A DNA stretch of 7,353 nt from Nitrospirota bacterium (GCA_021828525.1 JAJZGM010000057.1:1-7353); one strand, 5' to 3'. Shown: positions 1 to 7,061, counted from the first letter of the stretch. Numbers and translations are program-made. The notes: generated from the letters alone by a model not told the origin.

Positions 1-438
1 CCGCCCGTCCACGGAGAGGGGGGGTCCTGACAGGGCGGGAAGGATCTCCTGCATCTGGCCAAGCCACCAGACAAAGGCATTCCGGCGGGCCCGGAGGCGG
101 CCGACCGGCGGGAAGAGGGTCTCCCAATATTCCCTCACCATGTCCACCAACACCGAAATGCCGTCCGGCACGCCAGGGGGGCCCTCGGTCCGGGCCAGGG
201 CCACCGAGAGGTAGGCGGCGACCAGAAGATCCTTGCTTCTCTCCCCGAGGATGGCCTCCGCCATCGACCGGACCTTCCGCCAGTCGACCACCGTCCTCTC
301 CCCGGAGGAGACGGTCTGGGCCCGGTTCACCTCGGCCTGAAGCCCCAGAAAATCCTCCTGGTCCCGGACATCCTCCCCCGCCGGAGCCTCCTCGCGGACC
401 GGCGTCTTTCCGAGATCTGCCACATTCACCTGGCCCAC
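1..438 (-). CDS. tssA: TssA, type VI secretion protein with ImpA N-terminal domain (partial, C-terminus beyond window)
   Basis: The reading frame is open from a GTG at 438 to the window edge and gives 146 residues. After a variable, acidic first 45 residues there is a typical ImpA_N (TssA N-terminal) stretch at about 50-130. It includes VDWRKVRSMAEAIL, then RSKDLLVAAYLSVAL at 68-82, a helix with WETLFPP near 105-111, and RLRARRNAFVWW at 114-125. TssA proteins are cytoplasmic: they bind the baseplate and sheath/tube during assembly, and different C-terminal domains define initiator or sheath-capping subtypes. That C-terminal part is missing, so the subtype cannot be called. I chose GTG 438 because it is the first start codon after a purine-rich GGGGGAAGG run. 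In-frame GTGs at 429 and 423 are alternatives, and there is no ATG nearby. The gene lies 17 bases after tssM, as the last visible member of the operon. The family call is firm; the exact start is less so. Confidence 0.9.
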   Translation of the reverse strand, partial: MGQVNVADLGKTPVREEAPAGEDVRDQEDFLGLQAEVNRAQTVSSGERTVVDWRKVRSMAEAILGERSKDLLVAAYLSVALARTEGPPGVPDGISVLVDMVREYWETLFPPVGRLRARRNAFVWWLGQMQEILPALSGPPLSVDGR

Positions 439-441
439 TTT

Positions 442-450
442 CCTTCCCCC
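442..450 (-). promoter_or_regulatory. Purine-rich putative ribosome binding site of tssA
   Basis: The minus strand reads GGGGGAAGG, then AAA and GTG at 438. Pairing through GGGGGA gives about six bases of spacing, while GGAAGG gives only three. The exact register is unclear, and a start at GTG 429 would also be compatible. Confidence 0.5.
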
Positions 451-455
451 CTGTT

Positions 456-3400
456 CTAAAGGGTCCGCCCGGGCGGGGAGGACCCCGGCGCCGGCCCCGA
501 CTCCCCCGGAAGGCAGTCGGCGATTGCCGACGGAAGCCTGTGCGCCGCAAAGGGCCGGTTCCTGAGGGCGTTGTTCTGGTCCTCCAGGGAGTTGCTCTCC
601 TGGATCGCAAGCTCGCTGTCGATCGTCCGGATCTTCTCCCGGATCCTGGCCAGGGAGGCCCGGGCCTGCCGGTACTCCTGATAACGGGCCAGAAGGGCAT
701 GGACTCCCGTGAACCGGTAGTGAAGGGTGAGCTTTGTCACCCGGAGATTTTCGAGGGCCTCCTTCTGCAGGGGAAAGTCCGCGGGCGTGAGGACGAGGCT
801 CCCCTGGTAGAACTGCTGGAGAAAATGGACGAACCCGTCAGGTCCCGGATAGTCCCGGGTGGCCACCAGCGACCCTGTGTGGATTTCAAGCGAGGTCCGC
901 CCGCAGGTGAGGGAGGACCAGACCCAGGAGCGCCGGACCGGCAGGTTCAGGTTGTTTAAGACATGGGTCTTCGTGGCGCAGGAGAGCGTGAGACGCGTCA
1001 GGTAGGGCCGGGCCAGGGCCCCGGAGTTGACGTCGGTGGGAAGCGCCTTCAGAACCACGGGAAACTGGGTCTTCGCCATCTCGAGGATTTTCTTCCGGTC
1101 GCTTTCCTCCTGCTTGCCCAGAGACTGCCGAAGGGTCACAAGGTCGAGGTGACGCTTCTTGCTCTGGATTTCCGTCCTCTTTTCGGCAAGCTCGAGCGAC
1201 CGTCTCCCGCTGATGGCGGCATTGACGAAGGTCAGGAAGGAGGGCATGACCGCAATCGACCGGCCGTTTTTCCGAACGAGCCGGTAGCCCGAAGGACTCC
1301 GTCTGACGAAGGGGGCCATGTTTTTCTTCATGAAGGCGGGAATCGCCCCCTCGGCACCCAGGAGAAAGTGGTCGAGGTCCGCTCCCGTAAGGGAGGCCTG
1401 GGCCGGGGAGACGACCTCCGCCACCCAGCGGTCCCCGACTTCGCAGGCCGCCTCCCGGTCGATGTAGTCGAGGGCGGTCAGGAAGGATCCCCCCACCAGT
1501 CCCCAGAGGATTTTCTCCTTGGGGTCGCTTTTGGGAAGGAGGTCCTTCTCCATCGAAAGGAGGGCGTTTGAGGCGGCGACCAGGACCGGAGGCTTGTTCG
1601 TTCCCTTCCGGGTGAAGGAATAATAGTCGGCGGCCAGGGCCAGGGCGTGCCCCCGGCCCTGAAGCCCCTCTGTGACCGCCGCCTGGAGGGAGGCAGAATA
1701 CAGGCTGTAGGCGCGACCGGCATGGACCAGGGCCACCATGGTGCGCTGGCCCGCCCGGGGTCCCTCCCTCATCCCCGCCCGGCCCGAAGCGTCGAGCGCC
1801 CCGGCGTAATCCCGGATCCGCGAGACGAGTCCCGCTCCCGCCCCCCGCGTATCCGCAATCCGGAGATAGGTTCGAAGGAAGGCCTGCCATCTTTCGTGGA
1901 AGGTGTCCTGGCTCGGTGGAAACTCCTGGGAGAGGCGCCGGGCCAGGAGGAGATAGGGGCTTCGGGATCCCGGAAGGCTCTGGTAGACGGTCTTCCACTG
2001 GAGGACATCCGCCAGCGTCTCCTCTCCCGCGCCGAATCCATGGACGAAGGCGAACCAGGCCTCCTCCTTCCGGCTCCGGTACCAGCCAAGAAAGCTCCGG
2101 GTGTGGTCCTCGATGGGAAAGTTCGCCGGGGAGGCCTTCCGGACCTCCGAAAGAAAATCGAAAATCCGCCTCATCCCTTCGTTGGTGTAGGAGGGGAGGA
2201 CGACCACCTCCTTCGGGCTCCTGAAGGTTCCCTTCCAGAAGTCGGCCAAGGTCACGCTGTCCTTGTCACGGGCGTTGACCCAGTCCACCAGCCAGTGGAA
2301 ATCGGGAACGGTCTGCTCCACCTCAAGGAGAAGGGACTGGAGGGTGTCGAGATCCCGGTGGACGGAGCCTGCCGGAGCCCAGGCGATGTAGGCCAGGGTG
2401 AGATCGGAAAAATGGCGGGCCTCCTGGGGGGAGATGGAGGAGTCGATGGCGGCAATGTCCCCGGTTCCGGGCTGGGGACGGGAGGCGAGGACGGCAAAGT
2501 CAGCCCCTCCCAGGCGGTCTTCGATGAGATTGATGCGCCGGACTATGATATCTACATAATCGGCCAGACGGTGTTTCGGGTCACGGAGGAGAAGTTTCCG
2601 GACCTCGCTCCGGAGGGCATGGTCCAGCACCGGGAGGATGACGGACCCGAACTCGCCGGTGTAGCGTTTTTTCATGGCCCCCTCGATCGCCTGGGTCTCC
2701 CCCGAAAAAGCAAGAATGCGGGCGGAGAGGCTCGCGTCCCGTCGGCCCATCCAGTCGATCAGGCTCCGGTAGCGTTCCATGTTCTCCATGTTCTGGTGAA
2801 AGTCTCCCCCCACATGGACCGGTCCGGGCTCCCTGGCCTCGAGAGTCCGCACAGTCCGGTAGGAGTAAACGAAGGAATAGACGAGATAGAGGGCGACCGA
2901 AAGGTTCGCCACGGCCCAGCCCATGAGGAGGATGTTGGAGGAAAACTGGCGCCACCGGGCCACCAGACCGTAAGGGACCGAGAGGAGCCGGTCCTCGGGA
3001 AGACGGCGGGTGAAAAAATCCCGGAGAAAGACCCCGGAGAGACGGGAGATCCCCTCTCCCCCGGCGGATGCGGGAGACGGGATCCCCAAGGCTCCCGAAG
3101 CTCCCACGAGCCTGGGGGTTTCCCGGCCACCGGAGCTTTTGTTCTTTCCCGTAAGCGAGACTCCCGGAGAGCGGTCGAGAATCTCGACCTCCCCGGCCCG
3201 ATTTTGGGCAAAGTCGTGGCCCAGGATCGTGGAAAAACGGGGGGTTCCGAGAAGGCCGCTGGAAAAGAAGAGTCCCCGGAAGACCGGACGCTGAAGGTAG
3301 GGGGAGGGTTCGAAGAGCCCCTTGAGGAAAGGGGAAAGAAGGGATTCGAGCCCCCGCACCTCCAGGGGAAAGACCAGACTCTCGGGGGTGGGCGGAGGGG

Positions 3401-4304
3401 CGTCGGCCCGGCGGAACATGAGGCTCCGGATGCGCTCGGAGATCTCCCGGATCCCCCGGCCCAACGTTCTGTCCCAGGGTTCATCAGGCCCTGACAGGAC
3501 TCCCATCGTCTCTCCGGTCCGGGAGACCGGAATGGTGTCGAGAAAGGACCGGAACCCGGCCAGGAGGTCGAGCTTCGTGACCATGACGTAGACCGGAAAG
3601 CGCACGTTCATGGCCCGCATCAGGGCATCGAGCCTCTGGCGGACGATCTGGGAGAGCTGGGCCAGACGGAGGGCATCCTGCCCGTGGAGATCCTCGACGG
3701 AAACCGTCACCACCACGCCGTTTAACGGCTCCCGGATCCGGGTGCGCCGGAGGAGACCAAGGATGAGTTCCCACTCGGCCGCGGTCTCACCGGGAGGGTC
3801 GAGGGCCACGTAACGTCCGGAGGTGTCGAGGAGAATGGTCTGGTCTTCGAGAATGAACTCGATCGTGTCGGTCGGGGGGGGGATCTCCTCCCCCGACGGA
3901 GTCCGGAACCGGATGGGAATGTTCGCGTTCACCAGAAGGGTGGTCTTTCCCGACCCGCTGTTTCCCAGGACGATATAAAAGGGAAGGGTCGAAAGGGGGC
4001 CGGACAGAATCCCTCCCGCCCCCCGGACGTTTTGCCGGGCGGACTTCCAGAGGTTCCCGATGGCGAGCAGGCGGCCCGCCTTCCTGTCAGTCATCGCCGA
4101 GGACCGGAGCTTCCTCTGCGCGGTTTTTTTCCGGATGAAGAGAAGAATCCGGCGGGCCGAGAAGGCCACCACGACGACCATGATCCCCAGAGGAAGGGAG
4201 AGGCGGAGAGGCCAGTGGGCCCAGATCCCGACCATCCAGACCAGGGCAAAGAGAGCAGCGCCCAGAAGGACCGCCACCATGGGTCTCAGAATTTTTTTCA
4301 GCAT
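456..4304 (-). CDS. tssM: TssM (IcmF family), inner-membrane T6SS membrane-complex protein
   Basis: This 1282-residue protein is the inner-membrane hub of the T6SS. It bridges TssL and TssK in the cytoplasm to TssJ in the periplasm. Two N-terminal membrane helices (about 8-30 and 35-58) precede a cytoplasmic NTPase-like domain with Walker A GNSGSGKT (114-121), DTSG (160-163) and TKLD (243-246). The IcmF signature RPVFRGLFFSSG follows at about 339-350, then a Gly/Ser-rich linker (about 380-425), FLRDFFTRRLPEDRLL (427-442) and a third membrane helix (about 457-482). The rest is periplasmic: an IcmF-related region with DLDHFLLGAEGAIPAF (976-991), a charged helical stretch (about 1035-1080), and the C-terminal TssJ-binding region with SWVWSSLTCGRTSLEI and DGFVHFLQQF (about 1111-1170). 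A predicted coiled coil (about 1203-1247) and a Pro/Gly-rich end follow. All four cysteines (954, 1109, 1134, 1264) are periplasmic. ATG 4304 has GAGAGGA seven bases upstream and lies 19 bases after tssL. The Walker A motif suggests nucleotide binding, which only some homologues require. Confidence 0.97.
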   Translation of the reverse strand: MLKKILRPMVAVLLGAALFALVWMVGIWAHWPLRLSLPLGIMVVVVAFSARRILLFIRKKTAQRKLRSSAMTDRKAGRLLAIGNLWKSARQNVRGAGGILSGPLSTLPFYIVLGNSGSGKTTLLVNANIPIRFRTPSGEEIPPPTDTIEFILEDQTILLDTSGRYVALDPPGETAAEWELILGLLRRTRIREPLNGVVVTVSVEDLHGQDALRLAQLSQIVRQRLDALMRAMNVRFPVYVMVTKLDLLAGFRSFLDTIPVSRTGETMGVLSGPDEPWDRTLGRGIREISERIRSLMFRRADAPPPTPESLVFPLEVRGLESLLSPFLKGLFEPSPYLQRPVFRGLFFSSGLLGTPRFSTILGHDFAQNRAGEVEILDRSPGVSLTGKNKSSGGRETPRLVGASGALGIPSPASAGGEGISRLSGVFLRDFFTRRLPEDRLLSVPYGLVARWRQFSSNILLMGWAVANLSVALYLVYSFVYSYRTVRTLEAREPGPVHVGGDFHQNMENMERYRSLIDWMGRRDASLSARILAFSGETQAIEGAMKKRYTGEFGSVILPVLDHALRSEVRKLLLRDPKHRLADYVDIIVRRINLIEDRLGGADFAVLASRPQPGTGDIAAIDSSISPQEARHFSDLTLAYIAWAPAGSVHRDLDTLQSLLLEVEQTVPDFHWLVDWVNARDKDSVTLADFWKGTFRSPKEVVVLPSYTNEGMRRIFDFLSEVRKASPANFPIEDHTRSFLGWYRSRKEEAWFAFVHGFGAGEETLADVLQWKTVYQSLPGSRSPYLLLARRLSQEFPPSQDTFHERWQAFLRTYLRIADTRGAGAGLVSRIRDYAGALDASGRAGMREGPRAGQRTMVALVHAGRAYSLYSASLQAAVTEGLQGRGHALALAADYYSFTRKGTNKPPVLVAASNALLSMEKDLLPKSDPKEKILWGLVGGSFLTALDYIDREAACEVGDRWVAEVVSPAQASLTGADLDHFLLGAEGAIPAFMKKNMAPFVRRSPSGYRLVRKNGRSIAVMPSFLTFVNAAISGRRSLELAEKRTEIQSKKRHLDLVTLRQSLGKQEESDRKKILEMAKTQFPVVLKALPTDVNSGALARPYLTRLTLSCATKTHVLNNLNLPVRRSWVWSSLTCGRTSLEIHTGSLVATRDYPGPDGFVHFLQQFYQGSLVLTPADFPLQKEALENLRVTKLTLHYRFTGVHALLARYQEYRQARASLARIREKIRTIDSELAIQESNSLEDQNNALRNRPFAAHRLPSAIADCLPGESGPAPGSSPPGRTL

Positions 4305-4311
4305 GAAGCCA

Positions 4312-4318
4312 TCCTCTC
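4312..4318 (-). promoter_or_regulatory. Ribosome binding site of tssM
   Basis: The minus strand reads GAGAGGA, seven bases before ATG 4304, within the 19-base tssL-tssM gap. Confidence 0.7.
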
Positions 4319-4323
4319 AGGTA

Positions 4324-4998
4324 TCAGTGAAGGTGACCCATCACGTCCCCCGCCATCTGATGGACGATCCGGTCGAATACGATGAAGAGAATGAGGAGGA
4401 CGGCCGGCGGGGCCCCCCAGAGGAGCAGGGTCCGGATCCTCCGTTTCCGGGTCTGTCCCTCCGGAGAACTCCCGGGAAGAGCCTTCTCCCCGGGAAGGGC
4501 TTCCGGGAAAAGGGCCTTGCCCTCCCCAGAGGAGAACACGGGCTCCAGAACGGCCTGAAGCTGGCGCCGGACCGGCAGGGAGGAGCTCTCCTCTCCCAGG
4601 GCCCCGTACTGCCCCTGGAACCCCAGCTGGAGGATCATGTAGTAGACCGCCAGGATCTCCCGGTCTTCGGGGCCGGAGCCCAGGGCCGAGAGGCGCCGGA
4701 AGAACTCCACGCCTCCGTTGCCGGTCCTGAAAAGGGACTTCTGGAGAAGCCCCCGGCTCCACTCGACGGCCCCGGCCCAGTTGGCGGACATCAGGCTCTC
4801 GTCGATCCAGGCAACGACGGGAAAGAGACCGGCCTCAAAAAGCCTCTCCTCGACACCCCCCTCCCGTGCAAGGCGTCGGGCCTGTTCGATCCTCGAGAGG
4901 ATTTCGGCCCGAAGGGGGGCCGGCTCGGGAAGAGGCCGGCCCAGCTGCTCCCGGACCCAGGCTGCCACGGGGACGAAATAGTCGGTCAGGATGGCCAT
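4324..4998 (-). CDS. tssL: TssL (DotU family), inner-membrane T6SS protein without a peptidoglycan-binding domain
   Basis: This 224-residue tail-anchored inner-membrane protein pairs with TssM in the membrane complex and helps recruit the baseplate through its cytoplasmic domain. The DotU fold is supported by FPVVAWIDESLM (59-70), a following Trp-rich helix, GGVEFFRRL (95-103) and YYMILQLGFQGQYG (119-132). After a Pro/Gly-rich, charged linker (about 155-188) one membrane helix runs from about 190 to 208, leaving only about 15 residues outside. There is no OmpA-like domain, so this is the short TssL form. The reading frame stays open 30 codons further upstream, but I place the start at ATG 4998. 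It overlaps the tssK stop by one base (TGATG), has AGGAG seven bases upstream, and begins MAILTDYFVPV, which resembles DotU N-termini. The overlap predicts translational coupling to tssK. Confidence 0.96.
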   Translation of the reverse strand: MAILTDYFVPVAAWVREQLGRPLPEPAPLRAEILSRIEQARRLAREGGVEERLFEAGLFPVVAWIDESLMSANWAGAVEWSRGLLQKSLFRTGNGGVEFFRRLSALGSGPEDREILAVYYMILQLGFQGQYGALGEESSSLPVRRQLQAVLEPVFSSGEGKALFPEALPGEKALPGSSPEGQTRKRRIRTLLLWGAPPAVLLILFIVFDRIVHQMAGDVMGHLH

Positions 4999-6383
4999 CA
5001 CTTGACTCCTATCAGATCGATGGTGGTTCCTTCGGGGGCGGTGGGCCAGAAGACCTGGATCGCCTCCTCCTGCCGGATGGCCTCCCACACGCGGTCACGG
5101 ATCTCGATCTTGAAATACTGGGTGTTCAGACGGCGGGGAAGGCCAGGCGGAGGACCGCCCATGGAGGAGACCTCGACCCCCGGAAGAGCCCTTCGGATGA
5201 GGGTCGACATGAGGGAGGGTGTCCCCACCTTGGCCGTGTCGAGAAAGGAGGCCAAGACCGCCTCCGGCTCCTCCTCGGCCCGGACGGCCAGGTAGTAGCG
5301 GGTCCGGGGAGAGAAGAAGGACTGGGTGAGGGTGCCGTCGAATCCCTCCTCGCCGGAGACCAGTCGGACCAGGAGGTCCGGGCCGATGGTCAGGTCGTTC
5401 AGGAGGGTGAAGAGAACGGTCTGGGCCCGGGTCAGGCATCCCCAGATGTCTTCGTGGTTGTACGGCGGGAGGGGCTCCGGGAAGAGGTCCGACTCCCCCA
5501 GAAGGTTGACCCGGTCGGAAAAGGTGCTGAGCTCTCCCACCATCTGCCGGAGGATCCCGTAGAGGACCCAGGGATGGAGGGGGTCGCTTTCGGTGTAGTG
5601 GTAGAGGAGCGGGACATAGCGGTTCAGGGTCCGGAGAGCCAGGAGATAGGTGAGGGCCCCGCCGGACTCGGCCTCCTCCCCGCGGGACTCTCCCGGAGCC
5701 TTGAACTCCTCGAGCTGGCGCGCCCGGCTCGCGCACTCGTTCCGGATCTCCTGGGCCAGGCCCGCAAGCGTCCGGGAGGCCGAGAGGGAGAGGGAGGGGG
5801 GAACGAAGGTTTGGCTGACCTTGATCGCCCCTCCGTCCCAAAGGACCTGGGCCACCGGGATCAGGCTGTAGTGCTCGAGACGGGAGATCTCGCTGTCCCA
5901 GAAAAGCCGGACGTTGAAATACAGCGTCTTGACCTGGGCCTCCGGGCCGTTCCCGTAGAGATCCCGGACCTCCTCGGGATCGGGAAGGGTCACGAACCGG
6001 GTTTCTCCCCCGTCTGCCTCGAGATGGGGGATGACGGTGACGTTGGAGGCGTTCTCCCGAAAACGCCGAAGACCGGCATAGAGTGTCAGGGGACGGTCCC
6101 GGGCCGTCCATTCCTCCTCGAAGGACCGGGGCCGGATCACCGCGTTCCCCGGAAACTGGACATAGGTCCCGTCCTGGAAGATGGCGGTCAGGGCGTTGAC
6201 ATGGCCGGTCCCCCGTCCCAGGGCCGAGGTCTGGATGTCGATCTCCCGGATTCCCCAGCCGTGAGGAAGGACCGCATCCATGAAGGGCCGTGAGAGGGCC
6301 TGGAGATAGACATCGGTGAGCTGGAAATGCTGGGGCTGGAGGAAGAGCCCCTGGTGCCAGTAAATCGGTTTCAGGGATTTCAT
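4998..6383 (-). CDS. tssK: TssK, T6SS baseplate adaptor
   Basis: This 461-residue cytoplasmic protein is the baseplate subunit that connects TssF/TssG wedges to the cytoplasmic parts of TssL and TssM. TssK trimers are structurally related to siphophage receptor-binding proteins. The signature near the N-terminus is YWHQGLFLQPQHFQ (8-21), the family hallmark. It is followed by the N-terminal beta-rich shell region (HGWGIREIDI at 41-50) and a large helical middle. The length matches the family norm of about 440-460 residues. ATG 6383 overlaps the tssJ stop in an ATGA, and an AAGAGGAGGAG tract at 6404-6394 lies ten bases upstream. The stop overlaps the tssL start. Both overlaps suggest coupled translation and balanced output of tssJ, tssK and tssL. 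I see no truncation or missing region. Confidence 0.97.
   Translation of the reverse strand: MKSLKPIYWHQGLFLQPQHFQLTDVYLQALSRPFMDAVLPHGWGIREIDIQTSALGRGTGHVNALTAIFQDGTYVQFPGNAVIRPRSFEEEWTARDRPLTLYAGLRRFRENASNVTVIPHLEADGGETRFVTLPDPEEVRDLYGNGPEAQVKTLYFNVRLFWDSEISRLEHYSLIPVAQVLWDGGAIKVSQTFVPPSLSLSASRTLAGLAQEIRNECASRARQLEEFKAPGESRGEEAESGGALTYLLALRTLNRYVPLLYHYTESDPLHPWVLYGILRQMVGELSTFSDRVNLLGESDLFPEPLPPYNHEDIWGCLTRAQTVLFTLLNDLTIGPDLLVRLVSGEEGFDGTLTQSFFSPRTRYYLAVRAEEEPEAVLASFLDTAKVGTPSLMSTLIRRALPGVEVSSMGGPPPGLPRRLNTQYFKIEIRDRVWEAIRQEEAIQVFWPTAPEGTTIDLIGVK
5006..5010 (-). promoter_or_regulatory. Ribosome binding site of tssL inside the tssK 3' end
   Basis: The minus strand reads AGGAG, then seven bases, then the tssL ATG, which shares its A with the tssK TGA stop. 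This site decides the tssL start over the longer open frame that extends 30 codons upstream into tssK. Confidence 0.75.
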
Positions 6384-7054
6384 GATAGTCTGTCTCCTCC
6401 TCTTAGGGGCCGGATCCCGGGAGCCGGCCCGTGGGCCGGGTTCTGTTTTTTGCCGGGGGCCTGTTTTCTGTGTTCGGGTTTCAGCATGTTCACCCCCAGA
6501 AGGTGGCGGCTTCCGAGGAGGATCTGGATCACGGCCGGGGCCGGCCGGTCATGGGTGCTCCGGAAGATGAAGCCCGACCGGGTCACCTTGACCGGAAGGG
6601 GACGGAGGAGAATGTCCGTCTTCGGGCTGTAGTCCGAATATCCCGCAATCACCCCCACATACCGCGCGTGTCGCAACCGGTCGACGGTCAGGTCCCCCGA
6701 AGCGCCGGGAGGAACCACGAACCGGCGGACCTCGAGGATCCCGGGTCCGCCGCGGCCGGCCGCCAGCGTCTCCATGGCCCGGTCCGGATTCTCCGCGAGA
6801 GGAAGGAGTCCGTTCGGATCCCGGAGCTGGAGGATTCCCACCACCAGGGTATGGGCCCGCCCGTCGGAGCGATTCAGGGATTTGTCCGCCCGGACCCGGA
6901 TCGTCACCGCCCGCTTTTCGAAGGACCAGTGGACCTTCTGCCGGAGGCGGTCGTCGGGAGAGGTCTCGATCCGCACCGAACTGCAGGCGGACATGAGAAA
7001 CGCAGCCAAAAGAAGCCCCGCCCTTCCGGCCAGTCTAAGTGTCAACGTCGGCAA
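6380..7054 (-). CDS. tssJ: TssJ, T6SS outer-membrane lipoprotein (TTG start proposed)
   Basis: TssJ is the lipid-anchored outer-membrane part of the T6SS membrane complex and contacts the C-terminal periplasmic region of TssM. From TTG 7054 the protein has 224 residues: a basic start, a hydrophobic segment (LLLAAFL) and a lipobox L-M-S-A-C with the lipidated Cys at 24. SS follows, which favours outer-membrane sorting. The mature domain has alternating beta strands, including VTIRVRADKSLNRSDGRAHT (about 50-69), LVVGILQLRD, RRFVVPPGASGDLTVDRL and RYVGVIAGYSDYSP, as expected of the transthyretin-like TssJ fold. Homologues are often about 150-180 residues; this one adds a basic, Pro/Gly-rich tail of about 37 residues after the last strand. 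The TTG is chosen because AAGGAG lies exactly seven bases upstream. The only ATG near it is inside the signal peptide, and ATGs further upstream fall within the PAAR-like gene. The family is well supported by lipobox, fold pattern and position before tssK. Confidence 0.9.
   Translation of the reverse strand: MPTLTLRLAGRAGLLLAAFLMSACSSVRIETSPDDRLRQKVHWSFEKRAVTIRVRADKSLNRSDGRAHTLVVGILQLRDPNGLLPLAENPDRAMETLAAGRGGPGILEVRRFVVPPGASGDLTVDRLRHARYVGVIAGYSDYSPKTDILLRPLPVKVTRSGFIFRSTHDRPAPAVIQILLGSRHLLGVNMLKPEHRKQAPGKKQNPAHGPAPGIRPLRGGDRLS
6394..6404 (-). promoter_or_regulatory. Ribosome binding site of tssK inside the tssJ 3' end
   Basis: The minus strand reads AAGAGGAGGAG, ten bases before the tssK ATG. 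It lies entirely within tssJ coding sequence. The doubled GGAG gives two possible registers with the anti-Shine-Dalgarno. GC-rich hairpin arms lie immediately upstream (6408-6439). Confidence 0.75.
6408..6439 (-). repeat. Three alternating GGCCGG/CCGGCC arms able to form competing hairpins ahead of tssK
   Basis: Arms lie at 6408-6413 (GGCCGG on +), 6424-6429 (CCGGCC) and 6434-6439 (GGCCGG). The middle arm can pair with either neighbour, so two exclusive stem-loops are possible in the tssJK mRNA. The nearer one ends four bases upstream of the tssK Shine-Dalgarno tract. On the plus strand the 6424-6439 stem is followed by a T-rich run (6441-6451), like an intrinsic terminator for antisense transcripts. 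It lies in the tssJ tail-coding region. The arms are real in the sequence; any function is inference, since such hexamers are common in GC-rich DNA. Confidence 0.35.
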
Positions 7055-7061
7055 TGTCCCG

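Noticed and set aside
886..1998. A 370-codon minus-strand frame inside tssM
   Set aside because: It is an alternate frame of the tssM periplasmic region, Pro/Gly/Arg-rich, while the tssM frame itself continues intact with conserved motifs. It is not evidence of a frameshift.
1647..3494. A 615-codon open frame on the plus strand, opposite tssM
   Set aside because: It lies wholly antisense to a gene with clear IcmF motifs. Its translation is low-complexity, rich in G, E, P and R, with no recognisable domain. Long antisense frames are expected opposite GC-rich genes.
4999..5088. The upstream extension of the tssL frame to an ATG at 5088
   Set aside because: It adds 30 Arg/Gly/His-rich residues inside tssK with no family similarity. 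The ATG at 4998 has AGGAG at seven bases and overlaps the tssK stop.
4060..5295. A 411-codon plus-strand open frame spanning tssM, tssL and tssK
   Set aside because: It crosses three real genes and two gene junctions, has highly charged low-complexity translation, and shows no supported ribosome binding site or family match.
4866..6293. A 475-codon open frame on the plus strand, opposite tssK and tssL
   Set aside because: It is antisense to two recognised genes, has G/E/P/R-biased composition and no domain, and its frame crosses the tssK-tssL junction.
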